From: Micromonospora halotolerans
GTDB lineage: Bacteria > Actinomycetota > Actinomycetes > Mycobacteriales > Micromonosporaceae
NCBI RefSeq assembly: GCF_032108445.1
Contig: NZ_CP134876.1
Coordinates: forward strand, 6,324,001-6,388,000
Direction of reading: 5' to 3'
DNA length: 64,000 bases
The notes beneath the pieces were generated by a model that was not told where the DNA came from, ran no database searches, and saw only the letters and a list, made by a program, of their open reading frames with translations. Both the position numbers and the translations under genes were made by a program. Each line of letters starts with the position of its first letter. Within the stretch, counting starts at the first letter, position 1. Positions 1 to 9,783 of the stretch are shown here, piece by piece.

Positions 1-2
1 CC

Positions 3-2747
3 GACCACGTGCTGGTGCTGACCTACCACCACATCGTCACCGACGCGGTGTCCCAGCAGCTGCTGCTGAGCGAACTCGACCTGCTCTACCGCACCGGGCC
101 CGAGGACTGGCCGCCGCCACCCGCCCTCCAGTACGCCGACCACGCCGCCTGGGAGCACGGGCTCGATCCGGCGGACCGCGCGCGGCACCTGGACTGGTGG
201 CAGCAGCAGCTCGCCGACCTACCCGCGGCGCTGCGGCTGCCGGCCGACCGGCCCGCCAGCACCGACTGGCCGGCCGACGAGGTCGACGTACGGCTGCCGG
301 CGGAGCTGACCAGCCGGATCAGGGCACTGGCGGCCACCAGCGGCAGCACTCCGTTCACGGTGCTGCTCGCCGGCTGGCAGCTGCTGCTGGCCCGGCTGGC
401 CGGCGTACGGGACCTGGCGGTGGCGGTGCCGCACAACGGCCGCCGCGGCGCCGAACTGGCCGAGATGATCGGCTTCTTCGTCAACACCGTGGCGATCCGG
501 GCGGACCTGCGCGACGACGTCCGGTCCGGACACGAGTTGCTGTCCCGGACCCGGCGCACGTTGCTCGACGCGCTCGCCCACGCGGACACGCCGTTCGACG
601 AGGTCGTGCAGCGGCTGGCACCGGACCGGGACCCGGCGAGCACCCCGGTGTGCCAGGTCATGGTGAACCTGCTGGAGCGGCCGGCAGAGGTGATGCTCGG
701 TGGGCTCGACGTCGAACTGGTGCCACAGCCGGTCAGCACCGCGCTGTTCGACCTGAACCTCGATCTCGTCGATGCCGGCGCGGCGTACCAGGGTCGGCTG
801 GTCTTCCGTACCGCCCTGTTCGACCGGCGGACGGTCACCCGCTGGGCGCGGTGGTACGTCACCCTCCTGGACCGGCTCACCGCCGACCCGGACGCGCCGC
901 CGTCGGCGCTCACCGTGCTGGACGACGCCGAGCGGGCCGCGGTGCTCGCCTGGGGCACGGGCGACCCGCTGCCCAAGGCCGGGACCGTGGTGACCGAGGT
1001 GCTCGCGCGGGCGCAGGAGCACCCCGACTCGGTGGCCGTCAGCTCGCCGGACGGCCGGCTGACCTATCGCGACCTGGTCGACTGGTCGGCCCAGGCGGCC
1101 GGCGCGCTGCTGACCGCGAAGGTTGCCCGGGGCGACGTGGTCGGCGTGTGCCTGCCCCGCGACGAGTACCTGCCCGGAGCGCTGCTCGGCGTGTGGCGGG
1201 CCGGGGCGGCGTACCTGCCGCTGGACCCGGACCATCCCGCCGAGCGGCTCGCGGAGCTGGCCACCGACGCGGGGGTGCGCGTCGTCGCAGCACGCGGCGC
1301 CGCGGTCGATGTCGCGCGCGGCGCGTTGCCGCAGCTGACGGTCGTGGACCTGGACGCGCCCCACCCCGGTCCGGCCACCATGCCGCCGGCCCCCGACGGC
1401 GACGACCTGGCCTACGTCCTCTACACCTCCGGCTCGACCGGCCGGCCGAAGGGCGTCGAGGTCACCCACGCCAACCTCGACGCGCTGGTCAGCGCCTCCC
1501 GGCAGGTCATGGAGGTCCGGCCCACCGACACCTGGCTGGCCGTCGCGCCACTGGTGTTCGATGTGGCGACCGGCGAGATCTGGACCACGCTGACCGCGGG
1601 AGCGCACTGCGCGATCGCCGACCGGGACTGCGCCGTGGACGGCCACGCCTTGGTCAAGCGGCTGGTCACCACCGGTGCCACCCGGTTCAACCCGACGCCG
1701 ACGACGTTGCGGATGTTGCTCGCCGCCGGCCTGCCCGTGCTGCCGGCGCTGCACGTACTCGCCGGTGGTGAGGCACTCGATCCGGCCCTGGCGCGGCAAG
1801 TCGTTCCCCTGGTCGCCAGCCTGCGCAACTGTTACGGCCCGACGGAGACGACCGTCACCGCGACCACCCACCGGGTGACCGGCGACGACCTGACGGGCGC
1901 CGGGCCGGTGCCGATCGGCCGGCCGATCCGCGGCGCGCTGCTCACCGTGGTCGATCCGTTCGGGCAGCCGGCGCTGCCCGGCGCGGTCGGCGAGCTGTAC
2001 GTCGGTGGCGCCGGGGTGGCCCGGGGCTACCGCAACCGCGCTGACCTGACCCGCGACGCGTTCGTGACGGACCCGCTCCGCGGGGAGCGTTGCTACCGCA
2101 CGGGCGACCTGGTCCGCTGGCGCGACGGCGGTGTGCTGGACTTCCACGGCCGCGCCGACCACCAGGTGAAGATCCGCGGCAACCGGGTGGAACTCGGCGA
2201 GGTGGAGAACGTGCTGCGCGGCACGGCGGGCGTCGCCGACGCCGTCGTCGTGGTGGTCCGCGAAGGAGAGGGCGAACCCCACCTCGTCGGCTACCTCACC
2301 CCGGCCACGGTGGACGTCGAGCGGGTCGCAAAGCGGCTGCGCCACCGGTTGCCCGACTACGCGGTACCGCACCGTTGGGTGTCGCTCGACGCGTTCCCGA
2401 CCACGGCGACGGGCAAGGTCGACCGGGGCGGGCTGCCCGCGCCGGCGGTCGCGGCCCGGCCGGCGGTCGCGGCGGAGTCCGCCGTCGAAGAGCTGGTCGC
2501 GGTGACCTGGGCGGACGTGCTCGGCTGTGCACAGATCGGCGCGCTGGACGACTTCTTCGGCCTCGGCGGGCACTCGCTCGCCGCGACGAAGGTGGTGGGC
2601 CGCCTGCAGGAGGCCCTCGAGTTTCCGATCCCGGTGCGCTGCCTGTTCGACCGACCCGTGTTGCGGGACTTCGCGGCGGAACTGGAACGGATCGCGCTGG
2701 CGAGCATCGCCGACGACGACCTCACCCCGGGCGGGAGCACGCCATGA
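3..2747 (+). CDS. Nonribosomal peptide synthetase, C-A-T module (5' end cut by window)
   Basis: The reading frame is open at the window edge, so the N-terminus is missing. What remains is the end of a condensation domain, an adenylation domain and a carrier domain. The C domain shows the HHxxxD motif (HHIVTDA) about 10 residues in. The A domain shows YTSGSTGRPKG near residue 470, CYGPTETT near 610 and the late GKVDR motif near 800. The carrier domain shows the phosphopantetheine site GGHSLAA near 855. By eye the A4 region reads FDVATGEIW, so the first specificity residues look like D-V-G. I do not predict a substrate from this. The stop overlaps the next synthetase by 4 nt (ATGA), so the two are co-translated and probably act in series. 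Upstream modules, if any, lie outside the window. Confidence 0.95.
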   Translation, partial: DHVLVLTYHHIVTDAVSQQLLLSELDLLYRTGPEDWPPPPALQYADHAAWEHGLDPADRARHLDWWQQQLADLPAALRLPADRPASTDWPADEVDVRLPAELTSRIRALAATSGSTPFTVLLAGWQLLLARLAGVRDLAVAVPHNGRRGAELAEMIGFFVNTVAIRADLRDDVRSGHELLSRTRRTLLDALAHADTPFDEVVQRLAPDRDPASTPVCQVMVNLLERPAEVMLGGLDVELVPQPVSTALFDLNLDLVDAGAAYQGRLVFRTALFDRRTVTRWARWYVTLLDRLTADPDAPPSALTVLDDAERAAVLAWGTGDPLPKAGTVVTEVLARAQEHPDSVAVSSPDGRLTYRDLVDWSAQAAGALLTAKVARGDVVGVCLPRDEYLPGALLGVWRAGAAYLPLDPDHPAERLAELATDAGVRVVAARGAAVDVARGALPQLTVVDLDAPHPGPATMPPAPDGDDLAYVLYTSGSTGRPKGVEVTHANLDALVSASRQVMEVRPTDTWLAVAPLVFDVATGEIWTTLTAGAHCAIADRDCAVDGHALVKRLVTTGATRFNPTPTTLRMLLAAGLPVLPALHVLAGGEALDPALARQVVPLVASLRNCYGPTETTVTATTHRVTGDDLTGAGPVPIGRPIRGALLTVVDPFGQPALPGAVGELYVGGAGVARGYRNRADLTRDAFVTDPLRGERCYRTGDLVRWRDGGVLDFHGRADHQVKIRGNRVELGEVENVLRGTAGVADAVVVVVREGEGEPHLVGYLTPATVDVERVAKRLRHRLPDYAVPHRWVSLDAFPTTATGKVDRGGLPAPAVAARPAVAAESAVEELVAVTWADVLGCAQIGALDDFFGLGGHSLAATKVVGRLQEALEFPIPVRCLFDRPVLRDFAAELERIALASIADDDLTPGGSTP

Positions 2748-5700
2748 CCGAGTCCGTGACCACCCCCGCCCAGCGGCGCGTACGCGAGCTGCTGGAACGC
2801 CGGGCCGCGGCGGCGCTGCGCAACGGCACGACCCAGCCGGCGCAGCGAATCCCGCCTCGCGCCGCCGACGCGGGTCCGACTCCGCTCTCCCCCGCGCAGG
2901 CCCGGCTCTGGTTCCTGGCCCGGTTCGAGCCCGCCGGGCACGCCTACAACCTGCCGGTGGTGTTGGCGCTGACCGGGCGCCTCGACGCGGCGGCGCTGGG
3001 GGACGCCGTCCGCGACGTCGCGGGCCGGCACGACATCCTGCGCAGCGTGTACCGGGAGGTCGACGGGGAGCCCCGGGCCTGGCCGCGACCGGTCACCGAG
3101 GTGCCGGTGGTCGAGGTGAACGTCGACGCCGGGCAGCTCGACGCGGCGGTCGCCGCCGAAGCCGCCCGCCCGTTCGCGCTCGCCGACGAGCCGCCGATGC
3201 GCGCCGCGCTGTTCCGGGTGGCCGACGAGCACCACGTGCTGGCGCTGACCTTTCACCACATCGCCATGGACGCGACGTCCACCGCCGTGGTGCTCGACGA
3301 CCTCGCCGGGTGCTACGCGGCGCGGCTCGGCACCCGGCCGGCTCCGCCGCCGCCTGCCCTGCAGTACGCCGACGTGGTGGCCTGGGCCGGGAGCCGGCCG
3401 GACACCTCCGCCGCCGACCTCGACTGGTGGTGCCGGCAGCTGACCGGGCTGGCGCCGGTGCTGGAGCTGCCGACCGACCGGCCGCGTCCGGTGACCGCGG
3501 GGGACGACGGCGCCGAGGTGCCCGTCGAGGTGCCGCCCGAGCTGACGGCACGGCTGCGGGAGGTGGCCCGGGTCACCGGTTGCACCCCGTTCATGGTGTT
3601 CCTGGCCTGCTGGCAGGCCCTGCTGGCCAGACTGGCGGGCACGGCGGACGTCGCGGTGGGCGTGCCGGAGTCCGGGCGCCGTCACCCCGGCGTGGAACGG
3701 GTCGTCGGCTGCTTCGTCAACACCCTGGTGGCGCGCACCGACCTCACCGGGGTCGGCACGGGACGGGAACTGCTCGCCACGGTCCGGGACACGGTGCTGC
3801 AGGCGTTCGCCCACCCGGATGTGGCGTTCGAGCGGATCGTGGAGCGGGTCGCCCCGAGGCGCAGCCTGGACGCCTCGCCGGTGTTCCAGGTGATGCTCAA
3901 CGTGCTGGACGACCTGCAACCGGCGCCGGACCTGCCCGGCCTCGCCGTACGGGTGACCGCGCCGCCGGTACGCAGCGTCAAGTTCGACCTGAACCTCGCC
4001 CTGTCCCGGGTCGCCGCCGGTTACCGGGGCGGATTGGCCTTCCGCACCGACCTGTTCGACCGCGGCACCGCCGAGCGGCTCGCCCGCTGGTTCGTGGCAC
4101 TGCTGGACGGGGTCACGGCGGACCTCGACCGGCCCGTCGCCGAGGTACCACTTGAGTTGGTGGCGGGCCCGGTGCTGGCCGGACCGGCGGCTGGTCCGGT
4201 CACGCACCGGCCGGTGCACCGGCAGATCGAGGAGAACGTCGACCGGTGTCCCGACGCGGTCGCCGTGGTCGGGTCGACCGGCTTGTTGACCTACCGGCAG
4301 CTCGACGAGCGCGCGAACCGGCTCGCGCACCGGCTGCTGTCCCTCGGCGTACGCGCCGACGAGCCGGTCGGGATACTGCTCGAGCAGGGCACCGACGTCG
4401 CCTGCGCCGTGCTGGGGATCATGAAGGCCGGCGGGGCGTACCTGCCGATGGACACCACCTACCCGCCGGCGCGGACCGCCGGCATCCTCCGCGCGGCGGG
4501 TGCGCGGATCCTGCTCGCCGAACCCGGCCTCGGCCGGGACCTGCCCGGCGTCACCGTGCTGACCGTCGACGACGCCGTCGCCGGCCGGCCGTACGGCCGG
4601 CCGCAGGTCGCCGTCGACGGGCACGACCTGATCCACGTGATCTTCACGTCCGGGTCGACAGGCGCCCCGAAGGGCGTGGCGGTCGAGCACCGCAACGTGG
4701 CCCACTACCTGGCCGGCATGCTGCCGCGGCTGGGGGACGTGGCGGGCGCCTCGTTCGCGGTGGTCTCCACCCCGGCCGCCGACTTCGGCCTGACCTGCGT
4801 GTACGGCGCGCTGACCACCGGTGGCACGGTGCACCTGGTGGACCGGGACACGGCGATGTACCCGGAGGCGTTCGCCGCGTACCTCGCCGAGCATCCGGTC
4901 GACGTGCTCAAGTGCGTACCGAGCCACCTCGAGCTGCTGGCCCGGCACGGCGACCTGGCCGCGGTGCTGCCCCGACGGCTGCTGATCCTGGCGGGTGAGG
5001 CGTGTCCGTGGACGCTCGTCGAGCGGGTCGAACGCGCCCGCCCGGGGCTGCGGGTGCAGAGCCACTACGGGCACACCGAGAGCACGATGATCTCGATGAC
5101 CTGCGACGTCGCCGGGATCCCGCTGGCGGAACGGGTCGGCTACGTCCCGCTCGGCACGCCGCTGCCCGGCGTCGTGGGCTACCTCGTCGACCGGGCAGGC
5201 GCCGTCGTACCGGCCGGCGTGGCCGGCGAGCTGATGATCGGCGGGCCGCAGATCGCCCGGGGCTACCTCGGCGACGACGAGTTGACGGCGAGCCGGTTCC
5301 GCCCCGACCCGCTGGGCACCGGCGTCCGGTGCTTCCGCAGCGGCGACCTGCTGCGAGTACGCCCCGACGGCACCGTGCAGTTCCGGGGCCGGGCCGATGA
5401 CCAGGTGAAGGTCCGTGGCCATCGGGTGGAACTCGGCGAGGTGACCGCGGCCCTGCGTGATCTGGACGGGGTGGCCGAGGCGGTGGTGCTGCCGGTCGGT
5501 GCCGGCCTGGATCGCCGGCTCGCCGCCTGGCTGGTCGCGGAGCCGGGCACCGAACTGAACGTCGCCGTGGTGCGCCGGACGTTGCGGGACCGGCTACCCG
5601 ACTACATGGTCCCCACCTCGCTGACGGTCCTGGATCGGCTACCGCTCAACGCCAACGGCAAGATCGACCGTGCCGCGCTGCCCGCCGCGGCCGCCCCGCC

Positions 5701-8700
5701 GCCACCGGTACGCCGGCCGGTGGCGAGCCCGGCCGAACGGCTCGTGGCACGGATCTGGAGCGAGGTGCTGGACCTCGCGGACGTGGCCGCCGACGACGAC
5801 TTCTTCGCCGTCGGCGGGCACTCGTTCGCGGCCGTGCGGGCGGCTGGGCGGCTGGGCGAGGCGCTGCGCCGGGACGTACCCGTGCGGACCGTGTTCGAGC
5901 ACCCCGTGCTCGCGGATCTCGCCGTCGTGCTGCAGTCCCGCGCCGGCGACGGGTTCGGCGGTGCGCCCATCCCCATGCGGCCCGATCCGGAGGCGCCCGC
6001 GCCGCTCTCCTCCGCCCAGGCCCGGCTCTGGTTCCTCGACCTGCTCGAGCCGGGTCCGGCGTACCACACCGATCTCGTGCTGCGGCTGCGCGGCCCGGTG
6101 GACGCGGACGCGCTGGCGCTCGCGGTCCACGACGTGGCGGCCCGCCACGTCGTGCTGCGCAGCCTGATCGAGGAACGGGACGGCATCCCGACGGCCGTGC
6201 CGGTGCCGGCCGAGCGGCTGCCCGTCCCGATTGTGGACATCCCGGCGGACCGGGTCGACGCGGCCTGCGCGGCCGAGTTGCAGCGGCCGTTCGCGCTCGA
6301 CCGGGAGCCCCCGCTGCGGGCCACCCTGTTCCGGATCACCCCCGACCACCACGTGCTCGCCCTCACCGTGCACCACATCGCCACCGACAACTGGTCCCGG
6401 GGCATCATCGGCGCCGACCTGGCCGCCGCCTACGTCGACCGGGTGGCCGGCCGCGCGCCGGCCCTGCCACCTCCCGTGCAGTACGCGGACTACGCCGCCT
6501 GGCTGGTCGGCCGCCAGCGCACCGAGGACCTCGACTGGTGGTGCACACGGCTCGCCGACCTGCCCCCGGTGCTGGCCCTGCCGACCGACCGGCCCCGCCC
6601 GGCGGTGGCCGACTGGTCCGGCGACCACCTGCGGTTCGCCCTTCCCGCCGGGCTCGTCGAGCAGCTGCGCCGGGTCGCGGCCGAGGTGGGCGTCACGCCG
6701 TTCATGGTTTTGCTGACCTGCTGGCAGGAACTGCTCGGCCGGCTCGCCGGCACCGACGACGTCGCGGTCGGCGTGCCGGAGGCCGGTCGCCATCACCCGG
6801 ACGTCGAATCGACCGTCGGCTGCTTCGTCAACACCCTCGTCCTGCGGACCGACCTCGGGGGCGAGCCGACGGTGCGGGAACTGCTCAACCGGGTCCGCGA
6901 GACGGTGCTCGGCGCGTTCGCCCACGCCGAGACGCCGCTGGAGCGGATCATCGAACGGCTCCAGCCGGACCGGTCCGTCGCCGCGACGCCGCTGTTCCAG
7001 GTGTTGCTCAACGTGCTCGACCAGCCGGCCGCGCCGCCGCGCATCCCCGGCCTGGACGTGACGGTGGCCCGCGCGACGACGGATCGGGTGAAGTTCGACC
7101 TCAGCATGGTTCTGGTCAGCGATGGCGATAGCTACCTCGGTGGCCTCGCCTACCGGACCGACCTGTTCGATCCGAGCACCGTCGACGGGATCGCGGCCGA
7201 CTTCCAGCGGTTGCTGGCCGGGATGCTGGCCGACGTGGACGCGCCGGTCCGGCCGATCCCTGCGGGGCCCGACGGGCGCGGCACACGGCCGGCCCGCAAT
7301 CACATCGGCCGCGCGGCACCGGAACTGTCCCCCGCCGCCACGGCGACCGCGGTGCGGGCCCCGGGCACGCCGAGCGAGCTGCGGGTGGCGGCGGTGTGGG
7401 CCGAGGTGCTCGACGTGGCCGACTTCGGGGTGGACGACGACTTCTTCGCCCTCGGCGGTCACTCGTTCACCGCGGTCCGCGCGGTCCGGCTGCTCGACGA
7501 GCGGCTGCGGGTCATCGACCTCTTCCTGCACCCGACCGTGCGACAGCTGGCCGCGTACCTCGACGCCGGGGCTGGTCAGCAGGCCGGCGAAGCCGGGTTG
7601 CTGCACCGGCTCTCCCCGGCGCGTACCGACGGCCCGCCGGACGTGACGCTGATCTGCGTGCCCTATGGGGGCGGTTCGGCCGCGGTCTTTCAGCCCTTGG
7701 CCAACGAGCTGGCCGCGGGGCCGGGGATCGCGATCGAGGTACGCGCCGTCGAGCTGCCCGGACACGACGCCGCCCGGCCGGACGAGGCGTTCTGCACCGT
7801 CGACGAGATCGTGGCCCGGCTCGCCGACGAGATCGCCAGGACCGTCTCCGGCCCGGTGGCGGTGTACGGGCACTGCGTCGGCTCGGCGGTTGCCACCGCG
7901 CTCGCCGCCCGGCTCGAGGCGGACGGCAGGAGCGTCATGGGCGTGGTGGTGGCCGGCAGCTTCCCAGCCGCCCGCCTGCCCGGCCGGCTGTCGGCCTGGC
8001 TGCAGCGCCGGTTCCCGCGGGAGCGCTGGGTGGCCGACCGGTTGTACCGGGACACCCTGCGGGCCACCGGTGGCCTGCTCGACGACATGGACGAGCAGGC
8101 CAGCGCGGCGGCGTTGCGCGCCCTGCGACACGACGCCGCGCAGGCGCAGGCGTGGTTCGGCACCAGGCTCCAGGCCGAGGCCGGGCAGTCGCCTCGGCCG
8201 TCCGCCCCGGTCCTGTGCATCGTCGGGTCGAGCGACCCGGCGACCGAGCTCTACCAGGAGCGGTACCGGGAGTGGGGCGCGTTCGGCGACCGCGTCGAAC
8301 TCGCCGTGCTGCCGAAGGCGGGGCACTACTTCCTGCGCCACCAGGCGGCCGAGGCGGCCGAGCTGCTCCGGACCCGGCTCGCCCGCTGGGCCGCCGGGGA
8401 CCTGCCGGCGCGAGTCGACGACGTCCCGGTCGGCGGCGAGCAGGCCCGGCGTGGTCTGCGCGCCTTCTACACGGTGGCCGGTGGCCAGGCCGTCTCGCAG
8501 ATCGGCAACGAGCTGAGCGCCTTCGCTCTCGGCGTCTGGGCCTACCAGCGCAGCGGACGGGTCGTCGACCTCGCCCTGGTCGTGCTGCTCGCCCGGGTGC
8601 CGGCCATGCTGCTGACCCCGGTGGGCGGGGCGCTCGCCGACCGGGTCGACCGCAGGCGGATCATGCTCTGCTGCGAGCTGGTCAGCGGGGCGGCGATGGC

Positions 8701-9778
8701 ACTGTTGGCCGTGCTGGTCGCGATGCAGCGGCTGGACCTGGTGGCGGTCTGCACGATCGTCGGGGTGACCTCGCTGGCGACGGCGTTCCACCAGCCCGCC
8801 TACCTGGCCGCGATCGCCCAGCTGGTGCCCAAGCCCTACCTCCCGCAGGCCAACGGGCTGGCCAACATCGGCGGCGGCGTCGGCACCGTGCTGGGGCCGA
8901 TCCTCGGCGGCGTGCTGATGGGGCTGTCCGGGCTGACCTCCGTCGTCGTGGTCGACGTGGCCACCTTCGCCGTCGGGGTCGTCACGCTGCTGGTGGTGCG
9001 GTTCCCGAACCGGCTGTTCTTCACCCAGCAGGAGCCGTTCGCGAAGGCGGTCACCGGTGGTCTCCTGTTCGTCCTGCGCCGCCGGCCCCTGCTGGTGATG
9101 ATCGGCTACTTCGCCGTCGTCAACTACTTCACGGCCCTCATGTGGGTCGCGCTCACCCCGCTGGTCCTGTCGATCGGTTCCCCCGCACACCTCGGCCTGG
9201 TCAGCGCGATCGGCGGCGTCGGCGCGGCGGTCGGCGCCCTCGTGGTGATCGGCTGGGGCGGTACGGCACGCCGGGCCACCGGCATGCTCGCCTTCGTGGT
9301 CGGCTCCGGCGCCGGGGTGCTGCTGATGGGGGCCTGGCCCTCGGTGGCGGTGATCGCCATCGGCCTGTTCATCCGGCTGGCCTGCATGAGTATCGGCAAC
9401 GCCCACTGGCTGTCGATCATCCAGACCAAGGTCGGCCAGCAGTTGCAGGGCCGGGTCCTGGCCATCAACGTCATGCTGGCGACGGCCATGCAGCCGCTCG
9501 GCTTCCTGACCGCCGGCCCGCTCGCCGACGAGCTGTTCGGCCCGGCCGCCCGCAGGGTCGGCGCACTCGATCCGCTCACCGCGAACAACGCCCATGCCGG
9601 GGTAGCCGGACTGATGGTCGCCTCAGGCGTCGTGCTGGTGGTCTGGGGTGTGCTCGGGCTGCGGTACCGCCCGCTGCGACGCATCGAGGACCTGCTGCCG
9701 GACGCACCCCCACCCGCCGAGATCGACGACGACCTCGACCGGGTGCAGGCGCTCGCCGACCGGACGCTGGTCCGGTGA
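2744..9778 (+). CDS. NRPS C-A-T-C-T-TE fused to a C-terminal MFS transporter
   Basis: This 2344-aa protein starts at ATG 2744, overlapping the upstream stop. Domains in order: C1 (about 45-475, HHIAMDA near 171), A1 (about 490-985, TSGSTGAPKG near 635), T1 (GGHSFAA near 1020), C2 (about 1085-1510, HHIATDN near 1209), T2 (GGHSFTA near 1571), thioesterase (about 1630-1885), then about 445 residues of major facilitator. No A domain lies between C2 and T2. The TE elbow reads YGHCVGS, with Cys1711 where Ser is usual. An Asp (VGSSDP) and a His (KAGHYF) complete a likely triad. The MFS part has 10-12 hydrophobic helices and motif A (GALADRVDRRR). A1 is atypical: AADFGLT replaces the usual A4 and SHYGHTEST replaces A5. 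I infer that the peptide is released by the TE and exported by the attached MFS domain. No stop or frameshift separates the two parts. Confidence 0.93.
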   Translation: MTESVTTPAQRRVRELLERRAAAALRNGTTQPAQRIPPRAADAGPTPLSPAQARLWFLARFEPAGHAYNLPVVLALTGRLDAAALGDAVRDVAGRHDILRSVYREVDGEPRAWPRPVTEVPVVEVNVDAGQLDAAVAAEAARPFALADEPPMRAALFRVADEHHVLALTFHHIAMDATSTAVVLDDLAGCYAARLGTRPAPPPPALQYADVVAWAGSRPDTSAADLDWWCRQLTGLAPVLELPTDRPRPVTAGDDGAEVPVEVPPELTARLREVARVTGCTPFMVFLACWQALLARLAGTADVAVGVPESGRRHPGVERVVGCFVNTLVARTDLTGVGTGRELLATVRDTVLQAFAHPDVAFERIVERVAPRRSLDASPVFQVMLNVLDDLQPAPDLPGLAVRVTAPPVRSVKFDLNLALSRVAAGYRGGLAFRTDLFDRGTAERLARWFVALLDGVTADLDRPVAEVPLELVAGPVLAGPAAGPVTHRPVHRQIEENVDRCPDAVAVVGSTGLLTYRQLDERANRLAHRLLSLGVRADEPVGILLEQGTDVACAVLGIMKAGGAYLPMDTTYPPARTAGILRAAGARILLAEPGLGRDLPGVTVLTVDDAVAGRPYGRPQVAVDGHDLIHVIFTSGSTGAPKGVAVEHRNVAHYLAGMLPRLGDVAGASFAVVSTPAADFGLTCVYGALTTGGTVHLVDRDTAMYPEAFAAYLAEHPVDVLKCVPSHLELLARHGDLAAVLPRRLLILAGEACPWTLVERVERARPGLRVQSHYGHTESTMISMTCDVAGIPLAERVGYVPLGTPLPGVVGYLVDRAGAVVPAGVAGELMIGGPQIARGYLGDDELTASRFRPDPLGTGVRCFRSGDLLRVRPDGTVQFRGRADDQVKVRGHRVELGEVTAALRDLDGVAEAVVLPVGAGLDRRLAAWLVAEPGTELNVAVVRRTLRDRLPDYMVPTSLTVLDRLPLNANGKIDRAALPAAAAPPPPVRRPVASPAERLVARIWSEVLDLADVAADDDFFAVGGHSFAAVRAAGRLGEALRRDVPVRTVFEHPVLADLAVVLQSRAGDGFGGAPIPMRPDPEAPAPLSSAQARLWFLDLLEPGPAYHTDLVLRLRGPVDADALALAVHDVAARHVVLRSLIEERDGIPTAVPVPAERLPVPIVDIPADRVDAACAAELQRPFALDREPPLRATLFRITPDHHVLALTVHHIATDNWSRGIIGADLAAAYVDRVAGRAPALPPPVQYADYAAWLVGRQRTEDLDWWCTRLADLPPVLALPTDRPRPAVADWSGDHLRFALPAGLVEQLRRVAAEVGVTPFMVLLTCWQELLGRLAGTDDVAVGVPEAGRHHPDVESTVGCFVNTLVLRTDLGGEPTVRELLNRVRETVLGAFAHAETPLERIIERLQPDRSVAATPLFQVLLNVLDQPAAPPRIPGLDVTVARATTDRVKFDLSMVLVSDGDSYLGGLAYRTDLFDPSTVDGIAADFQRLLAGMLADVDAPVRPIPAGPDGRGTRPARNHIGRAAPELSPAATATAVRAPGTPSELRVAAVWAEVLDVADFGVDDDFFALGGHSFTAVRAVRLLDERLRVIDLFLHPTVRQLAAYLDAGAGQQAGEAGLLHRLSPARTDGPPDVTLICVPYGGGSAAVFQPLANELAAGPGIAIEVRAVELPGHDAARPDEAFCTVDEIVARLADEIARTVSGPVAVYGHCVGSAVATALAARLEADGRSVMGVVVAGSFPAARLPGRLSAWLQRRFPRERWVADRLYRDTLRATGGLLDDMDEQASAAALRALRHDAAQAQAWFGTRLQAEAGQSPRPSAPVLCIVGSSDPATELYQERYREWGAFGDRVELAVLPKAGHYFLRHQAAEAAELLRTRLARWAAGDLPARVDDVPVGGEQARRGLRAFYTVAGGQAVSQIGNELSAFALGVWAYQRSGRVVDLALVVLLARVPAMLLTPVGGALADRVDRRRIMLCCELVSGAAMALLAVLVAMQRLDLVAVCTIVGVTSLATAFHQPAYLAAIAQLVPKPYLPQANGLANIGGGVGTVLGPILGGVLMGLSGLTSVVVVDVATFAVGVVTLLVVRFPNRLFFTQQEPFAKAVTGGLLFVLRRRPLLVMIGYFAVVNYFTALMWVALTPLVLSIGSPAHLGLVSAIGGVGAAVGALVVIGWGGTARRATGMLAFVVGSGAGVLLMGAWPSVAVIAIGLFIRLACMSIGNAHWLSIIQTKVGQQLQGRVLAINVMLATAMQPLGFLTAGPLADELFGPAARRVGALDPLTANNAHAGVAGLMVASGVVLVVWGVLGLRYRPLRRIEDLLPDAPPPAEIDDDLDRVQALADRTLVR

Positions 9779-9783
9779 CGCGG

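Noticed and set aside
197..2573. Other long frames overlapping the first NRPS on both strands
   Set aside because: They conflict with a frame full of NRPS motifs and have shadow composition.
5639..9595. Very long minus-strand open frame opposite the second NRPS
   Set aside because: Composition is Arg/Gly/His-rich shadow sequence typical of antisense frames in high-GC DNA; no domain or start signal.
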